From the NCBI RefSeq assembly GCF_001653235.2, contig NC_035796.1:992001-1056000 (forward strand): a DNA stretch of 64,000 bases, given 5' to 3'. A program made the translations under genes and the position numbers. This document shows positions 53,773-64,000 of this stretch, piece after piece (position 1 is the stretch's first letter; each line of letters begins with the position of its first letter). Below the pieces are notes generated by a model, which saw only the letters and a list, made by a program, of their open reading frames with translations, was not told the DNA's origin and made no database searches. Origin of the DNA: Pochonia chlamydosporia 170. Lineage: Eukaryota; Ascomycota; Sordariomycetes; Hypocreales; Clavicipitaceae.

Positions 53773-56700
53773 TGTGTGTGGAGGCGGAAAGCGGTGTCAT
53801 TGCACTGCCTCCGCAAGCGATACGCAAGCCGGTGATGCAGATTGCGTGGACGCGAAACAGGCGTGCATGTGGTTGAGATGACTGGAGATGGAAATCGCCA
53901 AGTCGTCGCGCGGTCACGTTGTTGCCCCGCACTCACAATGGTACCGGGCAGCACAAAGCCGACCTGTCAAACCTGTCTAGTAGTATGAACATGTACACAC
54001 CCCCATGGTCCAATGTAAGTTTGTCTGGTGTAAAGTCAAATCCCAGACAGGCAGAGAGACTGCGTAAAAAGAAAGAGCCGCAACTGCATACTTATGGACT
54101 CTGGCATTGAAGTACCAGCCCTAGCGCCGTCCTTATGACGCCTGGGCGGCTTTATAGTCGATATCTGTCCATGTTGCACATATATAGCCAAATTTAGTTC
54201 AAGATCAGTTCAATGGCCTCCCAGCTTTGTCCATCTGCGAATGTGTATTGGGTAGTGCAAGGTTATGGGAAGCAGGTTAGTCAACCTTATCAGCAATAGG
54301 CTCAAAACCGGCATACTTGAGTAGCCTAGGACGTTCATTGAACAAATTTCAATTTCCTCTGGCTGGCTATGTGCCTAGGTATATATAGTGTAAGTAATTC
54401 CCAAAGAATGACGGAAGCCCCAACATCTTGTGGGTAGTCAGATCGTAACAGATTATTCAGACCAATGATGAGTGGAGTTGGCAGTGCCAATTCAAGTAAG
54501 CTGAGGTCAAGACATAGCGGCCGCTATCAAATATCAAATGAACAAGGGCAATATGGAGACGAATATCTAACGAAGCAGACAAGTGTCTGGTCGAGACGGC
54601 CGAGAGCCAAAACTAGACGTCGATGTGGGTGTTGATGGTAGGACAAGGATGAAACGGGCCATATTTGTGCAACAGGACAAATTATTTGTATAGAGTAATA
54701 AAGAGTGTACAGAGGTATGCTAAGTGAGAATAGACTCGAGAGCAGGGACGGGGAGCCAATATCAAGGAGTGGTCTGAATCTTACAACAGAATTCCGAGCA
54801 ATTCAGGCTCAGTACAGCGCCGCTCTGGAATAGTCGCGTGAGATGTCACGCGTGCCAGCTGGTCTCTAATTCCAATGAAGACGAAATGGTCAATAAGAGC
54901 TACACGACAGCGCTGTGTCCGAGATCTAAATTGATACGACCGTGTGCGACACTCGCCTCGTGGCGAAGCATGGCTTGTCGGGGTCTACGTATACCACGGC
55001 TTACTTCGCCCATACCACGAGATCTGGTATCTCGTAGCTTTTTGAGTGCCGTGAGGCGACCCGCAGCATCACTGTTCTTGGTCTACTCAAAGGGTCGGTA
55101 TGCGACAGGCGAGCAAACGAAGACGTAAACGGTGGCGGCCTTGCCTCGAATTATGGAGAGCTAATCTTTCAAATTAGTTGCCTGGTGCTACAAGGTATCT
55201 GCAAGCATGGGAGACTCTGGTGTTTGACTGCTGGCATCCGGATGACCCGTCTGAGAATTCGACAGAGCTCAGGCTGCAAAGGCACATCAAAGCGCCAGAC
55301 AGCAGCAAGCCCAACAGCAAGCTCAGGGATCGATATTGTCAGGCCGCGAAATAGAATCTGGAATAGCTTGCGAAATCGACCTCAATTGGGTCCATGAAGA
55401 ACGGCAAATTGCTCCTCCAATCATTGAATGTGGTTGGCATGCAATGAACCTGTGCTTGCTTGTGATGAGGACCCAAACCGAGGGACCCACCAGTCCATCT
55501 GTGTTGTCCTGCTTGTACTCCGACTCAACGCGTTCACTCAAGTGAAGCACGCAGTTGGAGTGATATGGAGGTTATGAGGGACCAACAGCTCCCCATGCTC
55601 TCCCAATGCCACGCCATACATCTGTTGTGCAACCATTGCAGTCAAAGTTTTGCACAGCACTGCAATGCGACACCCTGAACATTGTTGTGGTAATACTTTT
55701 GGGTGATGCAAACCCCAATGGACAGCAATCGCAGGGTCCCAGGACAGCTGGCACAATCACTGTCCAGCCCGCCAAGAAGAAATCGGCATCTCCCAATTTC
55801 CCTGATGCACATTAGACATGGGCTTGTCTGGCTGCTTGTGGCTGAAGCCATGTCCGCCCCTGTCTCAAAAGGGAAAAACTGGCGATCTTTCTGAGGACGA
55901 GGTGTTTGAGACGGGATCACTAAACCTTTCAGCACAACACCAATAATTTAACTCGGCCATTTGTATTTAATTCCCCAAGTCCGAATATTTGCACCCTCAG
56001 ATGCGGACCGTTGGTCGTTGGACTGGCCCGAATGGCTCCGTCACTCCGCTGCGACGGGTTAGCTCCATTCTGACGTAGGAGCGTCCCTTCAGCATGATGA
56101 CGGAAACAGGGTTTTCGGGGCAAGCCACGAATCTCGAGCTGACACAAAGCATGGAGTATGGTAGCTACAGAGTAGCCTCGCAGCAGCCAAGCTGCAGGTT
56201 TGGGCGGCCGTACGGTGTTTGTTGCGAAGGGAATTCGGGGTATGAGACTGAATGAGGTTAGTAGCTGCAGCGCAATAGAGCAGTGTCTTTATTTCACGCC
56301 CAGTAGCTTTACGAAGCCAAGGTGAAATGCCTCCAAAGGCAAACGAAGTGATGTCCCGTGTCCATGTTTTAGGCTCAACGGTATTGTAAAATGTTGTGGG
56401 AAATTCAGAGGTGAACCAGACACAACTCCACTTGTGTGCAGGCTTCAGTCTGCAGTACGAGCCTGCCCAGGCAAGACCAGTGGTGGCAGTCGCTCCTTCC
56501 CGTCAGTCCTTTCCCAGCCGAAGCTCCTTCCCAGGTCTCAGCCAACCACACCGCGCAAAAAACGCAAGCCTCAACCAGCCCCAGGCCCAGTGCCACCACT
56601 GGCACCAGTCGGACAGACGAGTCTGCCGCTCCGCATCGTCATCAAGTCCGAACTGACCAACACAAATCTTCAAACCGCCAGCCCTGGTATCACGGACGAC

Positions 56701-57069
56701 ATTCTCAGTCCTACAGTTGAGCCCCTCCCCTCAACTTTCCCTTCCTCTTTGCTAGCGACGCCTTGGGCAGTCCAGCATACTTCCTTTCGCCTTGTCGGAC
56801 AAGCTTACGGCTTTCTGCTGCGAGCAATTGCCCCTGCTACCTACGGCGCATCCCATTCCTTGTTTTCCGCTTCATTCTCTGACCTCACGACCTTCCGGAC
56901 GAGCCGCGACAACCACTCAACGCACTGCCGCCACGACATATCTGCTGTGCCACAACCCTTCTCGGTAGATACTGAGCGCACTCGATAATACAAATCAGAA
57001 GCGCGGGTCCAAATTTGTTGATCTTTTGTTTTGACGCGGTATATTCAGCAGTTGATCCCAACATCAACC
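53773..57069. other. 3.3-kb divergent gene-free region
   Basis: Between divergent atrip and cds1 genes. A 184-codon frame at 56434-56988 lies just upstream of the CDP-DAG synthase ATG; it is Pro/Ser-rich, overlaps another open frame and has no family motif, so it is treated as leader or promoter. A CCTAGGTATATATAG element lies near 54375. No gene supported. Confidence 0.5.
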
Positions 57070-58725
57070 ATGGGAAGATCAAAGAGAGGGGTTAGGTTCC
57101 CCCACGGCAACGGCCAGGCCAGCGGCTCTGAAGGTCGCCGTTCCAGCTTCAGCGATGCCAGTGAAGATGGAGGCACTTCTCCTACCCGGACCAGAAGGAT
57201 ATCCCAACTTGCTCCTGTCGACGAGGTTTGTGTTGTGGCGCAACTGCAACTTTCCGGGTTTGTGAACTGGGTTATGCTAACAATATGTGCCATGTCTAGA
57301 AGCCGCCCACGCCCGAAGAAGAGTACCAGAAGAAAAAAGCCAACTTCATTACTCGAACATTTTGGACACTTTGCATGCTAGCCGCGTTCTTTACCGCCCT
57401 CTTCATGGGCCACATTTACATCATCATCATCGTCACCGTGGTCCAAATCGTTTCCTTCAAAGAAGTCATTGCCATTGCCAACGTTCCGAGCCGGGCGCGA
57501 TCTCTCCGATCTACCAAGAGCCTCAATTGGTATTGGTTGGCTACCACCATGTATTTTCTCTACGGCGAAAGCGTCATTTACTACTTTAAGCACATTGTCT
57601 TGGTTGACAAGGTGCTGCTGCCTCTCGCCACACATCATCGTTTCATCAGCTTCATTCTCTACGTCTTTGGTAAGCCGTGACTGATTTGAATGCAAATTTT
57701 GCATCTGTGTGTTTCAACGGAAGCTAACTCCCAGTGCAGGTTTTGTCTTCTTTGTTGCCTCGCTTCAGGCTGGACACTACAAGTTTCAGTTCACCAACTT
57801 TGCATGGACGCACATGGCACTGTACCTCATCGTCGTTCAGGCCCATTTCGTCATGAATAATGTTTTTGAGGGCATGATTTGGTTCTTCCTGCCCGCCGCC
57901 CTCGTCATTACCAATGACATTTTCGCCTACATTTGTGGCATTGCCTTTGGCCGCACTCAGCTCATTAAGCTGTCACCCAAGAAGACTGTGGAAGGATTTG
58001 TCGGTGCTTGGATTGCAACTGTGCTATTCGGCATGGTACTTGTGAATCTGATGATTCGGTCCAAGTATTTCATCTGTCCGGTCAATGTAAGAGAAGACCC
58101 CCCTGATGCTTCATGTGCTGTTGTCGTCGACATTTTTTACTCACGCGGACGAACCTGTAGGACCTCGGAGCCACCATTTTCACAGGGCTCAAATGCGAAC
58201 CGAATCCCGTCTTCATTCCTCGCACCTACTACATGCCGGAGCTTTTCTTTTTGCCGGAAAGCTTTAAGAATTTCTCATTGACGTTTGCCCCGATGCAACT
58301 TCACGCGTTCGCGTTGGCGACATTTGCGTCTTTGATTGCTCCATTTGGAGGTTTCTTCGCTTCGGGGCTGAAGCGCAGCTTCAAGATTAAGGACTTCGGC
58401 GATTCGATTCCAGGACACGGCGGCATCACTGACCGCATGGACTGCCAGTTCATCATGGGATTCTTTGCGTACATGTACTACCACACCTTCATCTCCCTCC
58501 ACAAGGTCAATGTCGGAACGGTTCTCGAGACTGCGATTACGAGCCTGAGCCCAGAGGAGCAAATTGAGCTGGTCAAGACCATGTCGCGGTACTTGGGCAA
58601 CCAGGGAGTTGTGTCTGAAAAGGTAAGATATTTCATAATGGTAGTGTCCGCAGTCAAGTTGGTGAGCCGAAACTGACGTATACATCTAGTTCCTTGCATG
58701 CGTTGAGCAAACAATCAGCAGCTAG
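57070..58725 (+). CDS. CDS1: Phosphatidate cytidylyltransferase (CDP-diacylglycerol synthase)
   Basis: Makes CDP-diacylglycerol from phosphatidate and CTP in the ER membrane, the branch point to phosphatidylinositol and other phospholipids. Five exons (57070-57225, 57300-57669, 57740-58086, 58161-58622, 58690-58725) join to 456 residues, the same size as the yeast enzyme. Basic Ser-rich cytosolic N-terminus; multiple spans (LAAFFTALFMGHIYIIIIVT; FGFVFFVASLQAG; MIWFFLPAALVITNDIFAYI); KLSPKKTVEGFVGA; and the family signature S-G-L-K-R-(x4)-K-D-F-G-D-x-[IL]-PGHGG-[IL]-x-DR-x-D, complete. The last exon encodes only FLACVEQTISS; reading through its intron would give an alternative 26-residue-different tail, so this end is less certain. 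Confidence 0.93.
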
Positions 58726-59534
58726 ACGGGTTGATATGATAGCCTTTTGTCATTTTCTTTCCTTATCATGTAGCTTTGGCCGCGGCGATTATACATGCTG
58801 CGGAATTTCTCTCCCATGGTCACTTTTCCATGTTAACAAAATTCACCCCTTCAACAAAAGCACAATGCTCGCATTTTTATTTTATCACAGCGGCGCGGCT
58901 GTGGGTGGGTGAGACTATTCTTGTTGTACAAGCACGTGGCGTAAGCTCGGGGGAAACACGGGGTGTTTTGTTTTCAATGTTAGCCTGAACTAGCACACGG
59001 ACGATGAGTGCAGCAGCATAAAGCAGAAGCATAATAACAAGGGGCCTCCAAGTAAATGCTGGACGGACGGACCGGCCTGGTTCTGTCTATGTCTGGGGTG
59101 AGATGGGATGATTTGTAGCGGAGCATGGTGATCCATCAAGTAAAGTAGCTTGTGTGGGTAGCCAGGGCCGGATTCATGTTGATTGACAATGTATGTAGGT
59201 TAATGCGAGTGTTGGAGCGGGTGAGCGAGCCTCGTTCCCTTCGTCTGTCATGATATCGTCATTGCGATTGGAGTGCAGGAACAGCACGGTAAGATTCCTG
59301 CATACTTTGCAGATGACCAACTCGTCCAAGATTCTTAAAGAATAAATGATAAAGGCAGTAGCTGATGGCGATATGGTTGGTTGGCCTCGGGCCGTCCCTT
59401 TCCAACACGTGGTTTTGTACGAGGTGACATGTCACCAGCTTTGGTCCTATTTCAGCATCAAGTGCGAAGTATGTTACTGTAAGTACCTTGCCGCTTTTAG
59501 CAGCAGCAGCCGCACCAACCTTGGAAACTCTACC

Positions 59535-59550
59535 GACTACCTAGGTAGTC
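59535..59550. repeat. Perfect 16-bp palindrome
   Basis: GACTACCTAGGTAGTC, centred on CCTAGG. A shorter TACCTAGGTA occurs near 35028. Function unknown; could be a dimeric-factor site. Confidence 0.6.
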
Positions 59551-60320
59551 TTGGGCGTTTAGACGTTGCAATAAATCCACCGGAACTCCGACACGGCTGT
59601 CGCTCGCCAAGAACTGCAAGTGAGCTTGCGACGGAGCAGGCGGCATGGCATGCCTGTCTAGTCGTCGCACATCAAATATTGTACAGTTCAGTACATGTGC
59701 TGGTGCTGTGCATGGCGCAGTCAAAGTCTGGTTTGTGTCGTACAACCGTCGGAGCAATGATACATGTAATACTCCGAGGTTAAGCAGCAGGCATCAAGGA
59801 TATGGACCAGATGCGGTTGAGCAGAGTCCACGTAGAAATGACACGATATTGTTGGCAAGGTATGGCCATGGCATGACGTGGGCAAACTTTTTTATGCTTT
59901 TAAAATGAATTATGGCGCGTCTTATTTTAAAAATGCTTCTGGAAGCGCGGAACATGCTGACGGGCACCACAATTTGTGATGTGTCTTCAATGTTTCCCTT
60001 GCCTCATCCGATCTACGTACTCCTCCGTAGCCCAAATTGTGTTGGTTGGCGAGCAATGACAAAAGGCCAAGCATCAGACTCTAAAGAACTCTGTACATGT
60101 ACCTAATCCTGTACACAAACATCGTACCTGTCGTTCAGGTCCGCCACCCCTGCCCGTCGCGTGGCACACTTGGGCGGAAGAGGCGGCGCAACGGCTGGCT
60201 TGCAGGAGTTGGCCGATCTGAACATGAAGCCAGACGGCTCTCGCTCGGTCTGATTGCAAGCTCATAGGTTGGGCGATGCGTTCGGTCTACTTTGGGGGAC
60301 GGGGATGGGATTGCGCCCTG

Positions 60321-60342
60321 TTTTTTTTTTTGTTTTTTTTTT
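60321..60342. repeat. Interrupted poly-T tract
   Basis: Eleven T, one G, ten T. Noncoding on the plus strand. Confidence 0.8.
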
Positions 60343-60888
60343 GGGTCCATGTCGTGGATGCTTACTTTTGAGGGTGGTGATTCGAAGGGTGTGTGAGAGT
60401 GGTGAATGTCATGTTCGTTAAGCGGCGAATGGGCGAATGGCCCCCAAGAAGGGGATGAACGAGCTTGAGGATGGGTGCTCGGGGCGCAGGGCGGTCGATT
60501 GGGAAACGTGTCTGGTGCTTGCGAGAGTGATGGAGTGCACTTGTGCTGTTTGTGACCTGAGAGGAGTTGAGTGAGGCAGTCCAAGTTGAATTGAATGATG
60601 AGTATTGTTGGAGTCGGGCGTTGGTGACGATGAGACGCGACGTTGTTAGCTGTTGTTAGCGCATCTCAGACACGGCGATCTTTTCATGTTCCATGGGGTA
60701 AGTAATCATGCTGCAATAGGAGTCAAGGTAGTAATAATGCTTGCTGCGTTGCTTTGAAGCTGTGGAGTACTTCCACGTCCATCCATCTCGACAATGGCAC
60801 GACCGTTGAGTTGACCTTGACCCTGGTCTGGCCGTTTTGCCTGCATGCATGCATGGGCGTTGTTCTGCGTCCTCTACACTCACATGTA

Positions 60889-60941
60889 TGTACTCCGTAC
60901 TCAAGTAAAAGTATGAATATATGAATGTACGGAGTACTCCG
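60889..60941. repeat. Inverted repeat of the TACGGAGTAC motif
   Basis: GTACTCCGTAC at 60890-60900 and GTACGGAGTAC at 60927-60937 are 11-base inverted copies separated by 26 bases; the right copy runs on into TCCG, making a nested palindrome. Confidence 0.65.
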
Positions 60942-61321
60942 CATGTATTAACATCTGCGTATGAATATACTTGAGTCTAGGTACGTAAAGTATGTACGTA
61001 CTCTGTCCATGCACTTCACCTCGTGCTCGTGTCTTCAAATGTCAACTCATCCATGCCAAGTTCCGAATGTCATCCATCCCTCTCCACATTGGCCACACAA
61101 ATTACACATTGACATGTTATTCCTCGACACCTTGAAACTTTAAAAGTACTTGACCCGTCATGACCGACCAGCACTCAATTTCTTTTTCCCCTTGGCCTCA
61201 CACACACATACATACATATACATCGAGTACCGTGACGTTGCCTTGGATGCGACTCTATTTCTCCGCTTTGATGCCCACGACCGCAAAGAAGCGACACACT
61301 ACTTATTAATTAAGTAGACAT

Positions 61322-61357
61322 CACCGACCACTTCACCGACCACACCATCGACCACAT
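61322..61357. repeat. 12-bp-period repeat (CACCGACCAC units)
   Basis: Three units start at 61322, 61334 and 61346 (CACCGACCACTT, CACCGACCACAC, CATCGACCACAT), followed by a decayed CATCCA/GACCAC continuation. Confidence 0.7.
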
Positions 61358-61884
61358 CCACATCCACGTTGACCACACCCATGCAACATAAACGTTCGAC
61401 AATAGATACCTTGACCCATCCTTGTCGCCCATCTCCACGTTTTTCATCGCTGCCTTTGTCTCAGCAGTCAGGCCCGAGTGTGTCCTCTGCTCAAGTCTGC
61501 AGCTTGACAGCTTCTGCTTCCTCGGCGTGCCGGCGGCATTCTGCGTCTGGGACTTTGTTCCAGAATACTTGGGCTTTCACGACGTTACTTTGCCTCTCAA
61601 AGCTTTTTCATTTTCTTTCTCATCATAACTTTCACTTTTTTCATCTTCACGTTTTTCAAAGTCGACAATCGCCTGCCCCGTCTCACCCTTCGCCTCGCCG
61701 ACCTACTTTTATGATCCCTCTCAATTTTGTATTTTTTTAATCTTGTTATATTATCTATTTATTATTTTTTTTTTCCCACCCTTGGTCTTGGTCTTGATCC
61801 GTGCCCAACCAATTCTCATTACTCACAAAGCGCCGCGCCTGACCAACATTCATTCTCCGGCCAGTCCAAGCACAGACTCGGGCA

Positions 61885-61913
61885 CATTCATTCATCCATT
61901 CATTCATTCACTC
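61885..61913. repeat. ATTC/CATT tetranucleotide repeat
   Basis: ATTCATTCATCCATTCATTC and onward; imperfect tetranucleotide microsatellite in the long leader region. Confidence 0.75.
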
Positions 61914-62613
61914 GCACACTACGCTGCCAAGAATATTCTAGCCTCCTTCTTTCTCTCCTCTTTCTCAGCACTGGACCAGACCAGGCATCCTTGTTTCCCA
62001 GCCTCTGCGTGGCCTGCAACAATTTGATCCGCCTGCTTAAGTCGTCTTGTCAAGACTGCATCTACATCCTTTATATCCTTTGCCAAGCAGCGTTGTCAAT
62101 ACACCACGTCTTTGCTTTGCCTTGTTCTGCCCTTCTCTGCTTTCTCCTCGCCACGTTAGGAGCGACTGGTACCTCGGCCTTCCTCTTGAAACGAGAATTG
62201 TCTCCTTGCCGCGTTGGGCTTGCTCATTGTCCTTGGAAGGCCCAACCATGCTGAGTAGGCATTTATAAAATTCACTTTTTACTCATTGGAATTTTCTGTC
62301 CCTCCATCTCTGCGTTTCCTCACTTTTTCTTGCTCCGTTTCTGCCGCAACAAACGGGAGGGTGTCTGGTGTCTGGAAGGATCGGGGAGGTCAATGCACCA
62401 GACGACGCAGCACGGCCGAGGGATAAAAAAGAATTTGATATTTTGTTTCAAAACAGCCGCCATTTGACAAATCCCCCATTGACTCCTTCCCAGGCAAACG
62501 TCTCGTTCGACTCGGGGACAAGTTTGTCTTGGGGGCCAGCCGGCCTGGGGGACTGGTGAACCACCAAGGAGGTCCCTTTTAATATCTTTGATAAACTCGA
62601 CAAAGTTTTCTCA

Positions 62614-63573
62614 ATGGTGGAACCTAACATCATGAACGACGATGACTCTACCTTTGGGGAAGCACCCTCCAACGCGAGCACCTCCATCCGCAGCTCCATC
62701 ACCCGCTACGAATGGAAGCACAACCGCCGATATCACGCCTACCAAGCCGGGGCGTACCCCTTCCCCAACGACGAGCGCGAGCAAGACCGTCTGGACATGC
62801 TGCACTACGCCATGACGCGGCTCCTCGACGACAGGCTCTTCCTGGCGCCCATCCAGCCCGACGGCATGAGGATCCTCGACGTCGGCACCGGAACGGGACT
62901 CTGGCCCATCCAAATGGGCGACTTATACGCCGGAGCCGCCATCACCGGCAACGACCTCAGCCCCATCCAACCGACCTGGGTGCCTACCAACGTCAACTTC
63001 CTCATAGACGACGTCGAGCTGGACTGGATCGAGACAAACAAGTACGACTACATCCACTGCCGGTGCATGGCCGCCTCCATAAAAGACTGGCCACGCCTCC
63101 TTCGCCAGATTCACAACGCCCTGAAGCCAGGGGGATGGGTGGAATTCCAGGACTTCACACCGCACTTCGACTTTGAAGACGGTTCCGTCGCCGCAGACCA
63201 CCCCAACCACCCCATCATACAGCTCTTCGACGCGCTGGCGCAGGCGTGCGCCAAGACCGGAAGAATACTCGACATGGTGCCTTACATCCGACGCTGGTGC
63301 ACCGACGCGGGCTTCCCGACCGTCGACCGGCATTCCTTTCGAGTGCCCGTCGGCAAGTGGCCCAAGGACCAGCGGAGCAAGGAGATTGGGTCGATGATGG
63401 CGGTCAATCTCTGCGATGGGGTGGATGGCATGACGGCCGTGTTGCTGAGGGACGTGCTGGGCTGGTCGGCCGAGGAGGTGGAGATGCTGAACGCAAGTGT
63501 GAGGAGTTCCACGAGGTCGGACCCCAAGCTTATTTGTGGGTTTGAAGTTTTCCTGGCACAAAAGAGCAAATGA
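62614..63573 (+). CDS. LaeA-like SAM-dependent methyltransferase
   Basis: Single exon, 319 residues. Rossmann methyltransferase of the fungal LaeA/TAM-domain type: N-terminal RYEWKHNRRYHAYQAGAYPFPNDEREQDRLDMLHY, the block these proteins share; motif I RILDVGTGTGLWPIQMG (about 86-102); acidic loop GNDLSPIQPTWVPTNVNFLIDD; CRCMAASIKDWPRLLRQIHNALKPGGWVEFQD (motifs post-II/III). Members include LaeA, the nuclear regulator of secondary metabolism, but most paralogues have unknown substrates, so the call is to family only. No biosynthetic cluster lies in the window. The long pyrimidine-rich upstream region suggests an extended leader. Codons are strongly C/G-ending. Confidence 0.85.
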   Translation: MVEPNIMNDDDSTFGEAPSNASTSIRSSITRYEWKHNRRYHAYQAGAYPFPNDEREQDRLDMLHYAMTRLLDDRLFLAPIQPDGMRILDVGTGTGLWPIQMGDLYAGAAITGNDLSPIQPTWVPTNVNFLIDDVELDWIETNKYDYIHCRCMAASIKDWPRLLRQIHNALKPGGWVEFQDFTPHFDFEDGSVAADHPNHPIIQLFDALAQACAKTGRILDMVPYIRRWCTDAGFPTVDRHSFRVPVGKWPKDQRSKEIGSMMAVNLCDGVDGMTAVLLRDVLGWSAEEVEMLNASVRSSTRSDPKLICGFEVFLAQKSK

Positions 63574-64000
63574 CTTTGGGGGCGTTTCGTTTGTTTCTTT
63601 CTTTCTCTTCTTTTGTTTCATCTTATAGCGCGGCGTTGTGGGCATAGCGACTGGATTTGGGATGGGCTGTGTGTGGTTTGAGCATCGGCGGATTTAGACT
63701 TACATGGCCGGAGCTTGGATCAGTTCAAGCGGCTAACATGGTTGAACAATTGGGGGTTGAGATGGCAAATGCATTGGAGAAGCCTCTAGCTATATGTCTA
63801 CAGAGTCAGACTTGTATCGTATTTACATGTCTGTAGACACGTCTTACACCAGCGTACTAGGCATCATGATGCCACACGTGACTTGGCGTTGCTGTTGGGA
63901 TTCATCTCAGGGGGAAATATAACTAGATTGTTGAAAATAGAAGCAATACAATCTATGTTTCGATTGAAACCATACTGCAAATGTGAGTGTCCAGCTAAAT
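63574..64000. other. 3' flank of the methyltransferase gene
   Basis: T/C-rich trailer (TTTCTTTCTTTCTCTTC near 63594), then mixed sequence to the window edge. No gene seen. Confidence 0.5.

Larger units (their letters stand above)
58726..62613. other. 3.9-kb gene-free region, long pyrimidine-rich leader of the methyltransferase gene
   Basis: No supported gene. From about 61.1 kb to the ATG the plus strand is strongly C/T-rich with short repeats, as expected for a long fungal 5' leader or promoter. It contains a 16-bp palindrome (59535-59550), T tracts (60321-60342), an inverted TACTCCGTAC/GTACGGAGTAC pair (60889-60941), a 12-bp-period repeat (61322-61357) and a CATT-rich repeat (61885-61913). 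The minus-strand frame at 60135-60584 crosses the T tracts as a Lys run and is considered spurious. Confidence 0.5.

Noticed and set aside
56434..56988. 184-codon frame upstream of CDS1
   Set aside because: Pro/Ser-rich, overlaps another frame, no motif; sits where promoter and leader are expected.
60135..60584. 149-codon minus-strand frame with Lys run
   Set aside because: The Lys run is the T tract read backward; low-complexity and without conserved pattern.
61322..61357. CRISPR-like spaced repeat
   Set aside because: 12-bp-period simple repeat without spacers in a eukaryotic genome.

Overview
The window looks like a contiguous piece of a filamentous ascomycete nuclear genome, most likely a Sordariomycete of the Hypocreales; this is inferred from gene content and style, not from a database search. 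Genes are monocistronic, sit on both strands, are separated by 0.15-5 kb, and carry short introns (42-247 nt) with GTAAGT-like donors and CTAAC/CTGAC-like branch sites. I recognise no transposase, reverse transcriptase, rRNA, tRNA or CRISPR array.

Layout. 1-16.7 kb: a partial last exon, the kinetochore gene fta1 (CENP-L), a PLP-dependent threonine-aldolase-like enzyme, argininosuccinate lyase with a cross-pathway-control site upstream, a small secreted protein made of an internal duplication, a tubby-like-fold candidate, a small NAD(P)-binding protein and two small single-span membrane proteins. 18.6-25.4 kb: a secreted GH75 chitosanase with two Cys-rich tail modules, a convergent cytosolic 5'-nucleotidase-family phosphoesterase, and an MFS transporter. 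28.8-39.3 kb: a membrane-anchored hypothetical protein, a GT4 glycosyltransferase and UDP-glucose 6-dehydrogenase. The last two are divergent and share a 4.9-kb gene-free interval. 40.9-51.1 kb is rich in surface and secreted proteins: a GPI-type Cys-rich protein, a second NAD(P)-binding paralogue, a 1208-residue protein with twelve calcium-loop repeats and a roughly 640-residue Gly/Ser/Asn tail, and a secreted protein with an M15-peptidase-like metal site. 51.3-63.6 kb: the checkpoint protein ATRIP/Rad26, CDP-diacylglycerol synthase and a LaeA-like methyltransferase behind a very long pyrimidine-rich leader region.

Functional reading. Most genes are housekeeping (arginine synthesis, phospholipid synthesis, kinetochore, checkpoint). 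The accessory component is an extracellular set that would act on or display at surfaces: chitosanase, M15-like protein, calcium-repeat protein, GPI protein and the duplicated small secreted protein. Two of these secreted genes share an identical 14-bp TATA-box element. The best candidate for something undescribed is the calcium-loop/Gly-rich giant protein at 45.4-49.0 kb, followed by the M15-like secreted protein and the chitosanase tail duplicated together with its intron. All exon structures were derived by eye from splice motifs and reading-frame continuity.
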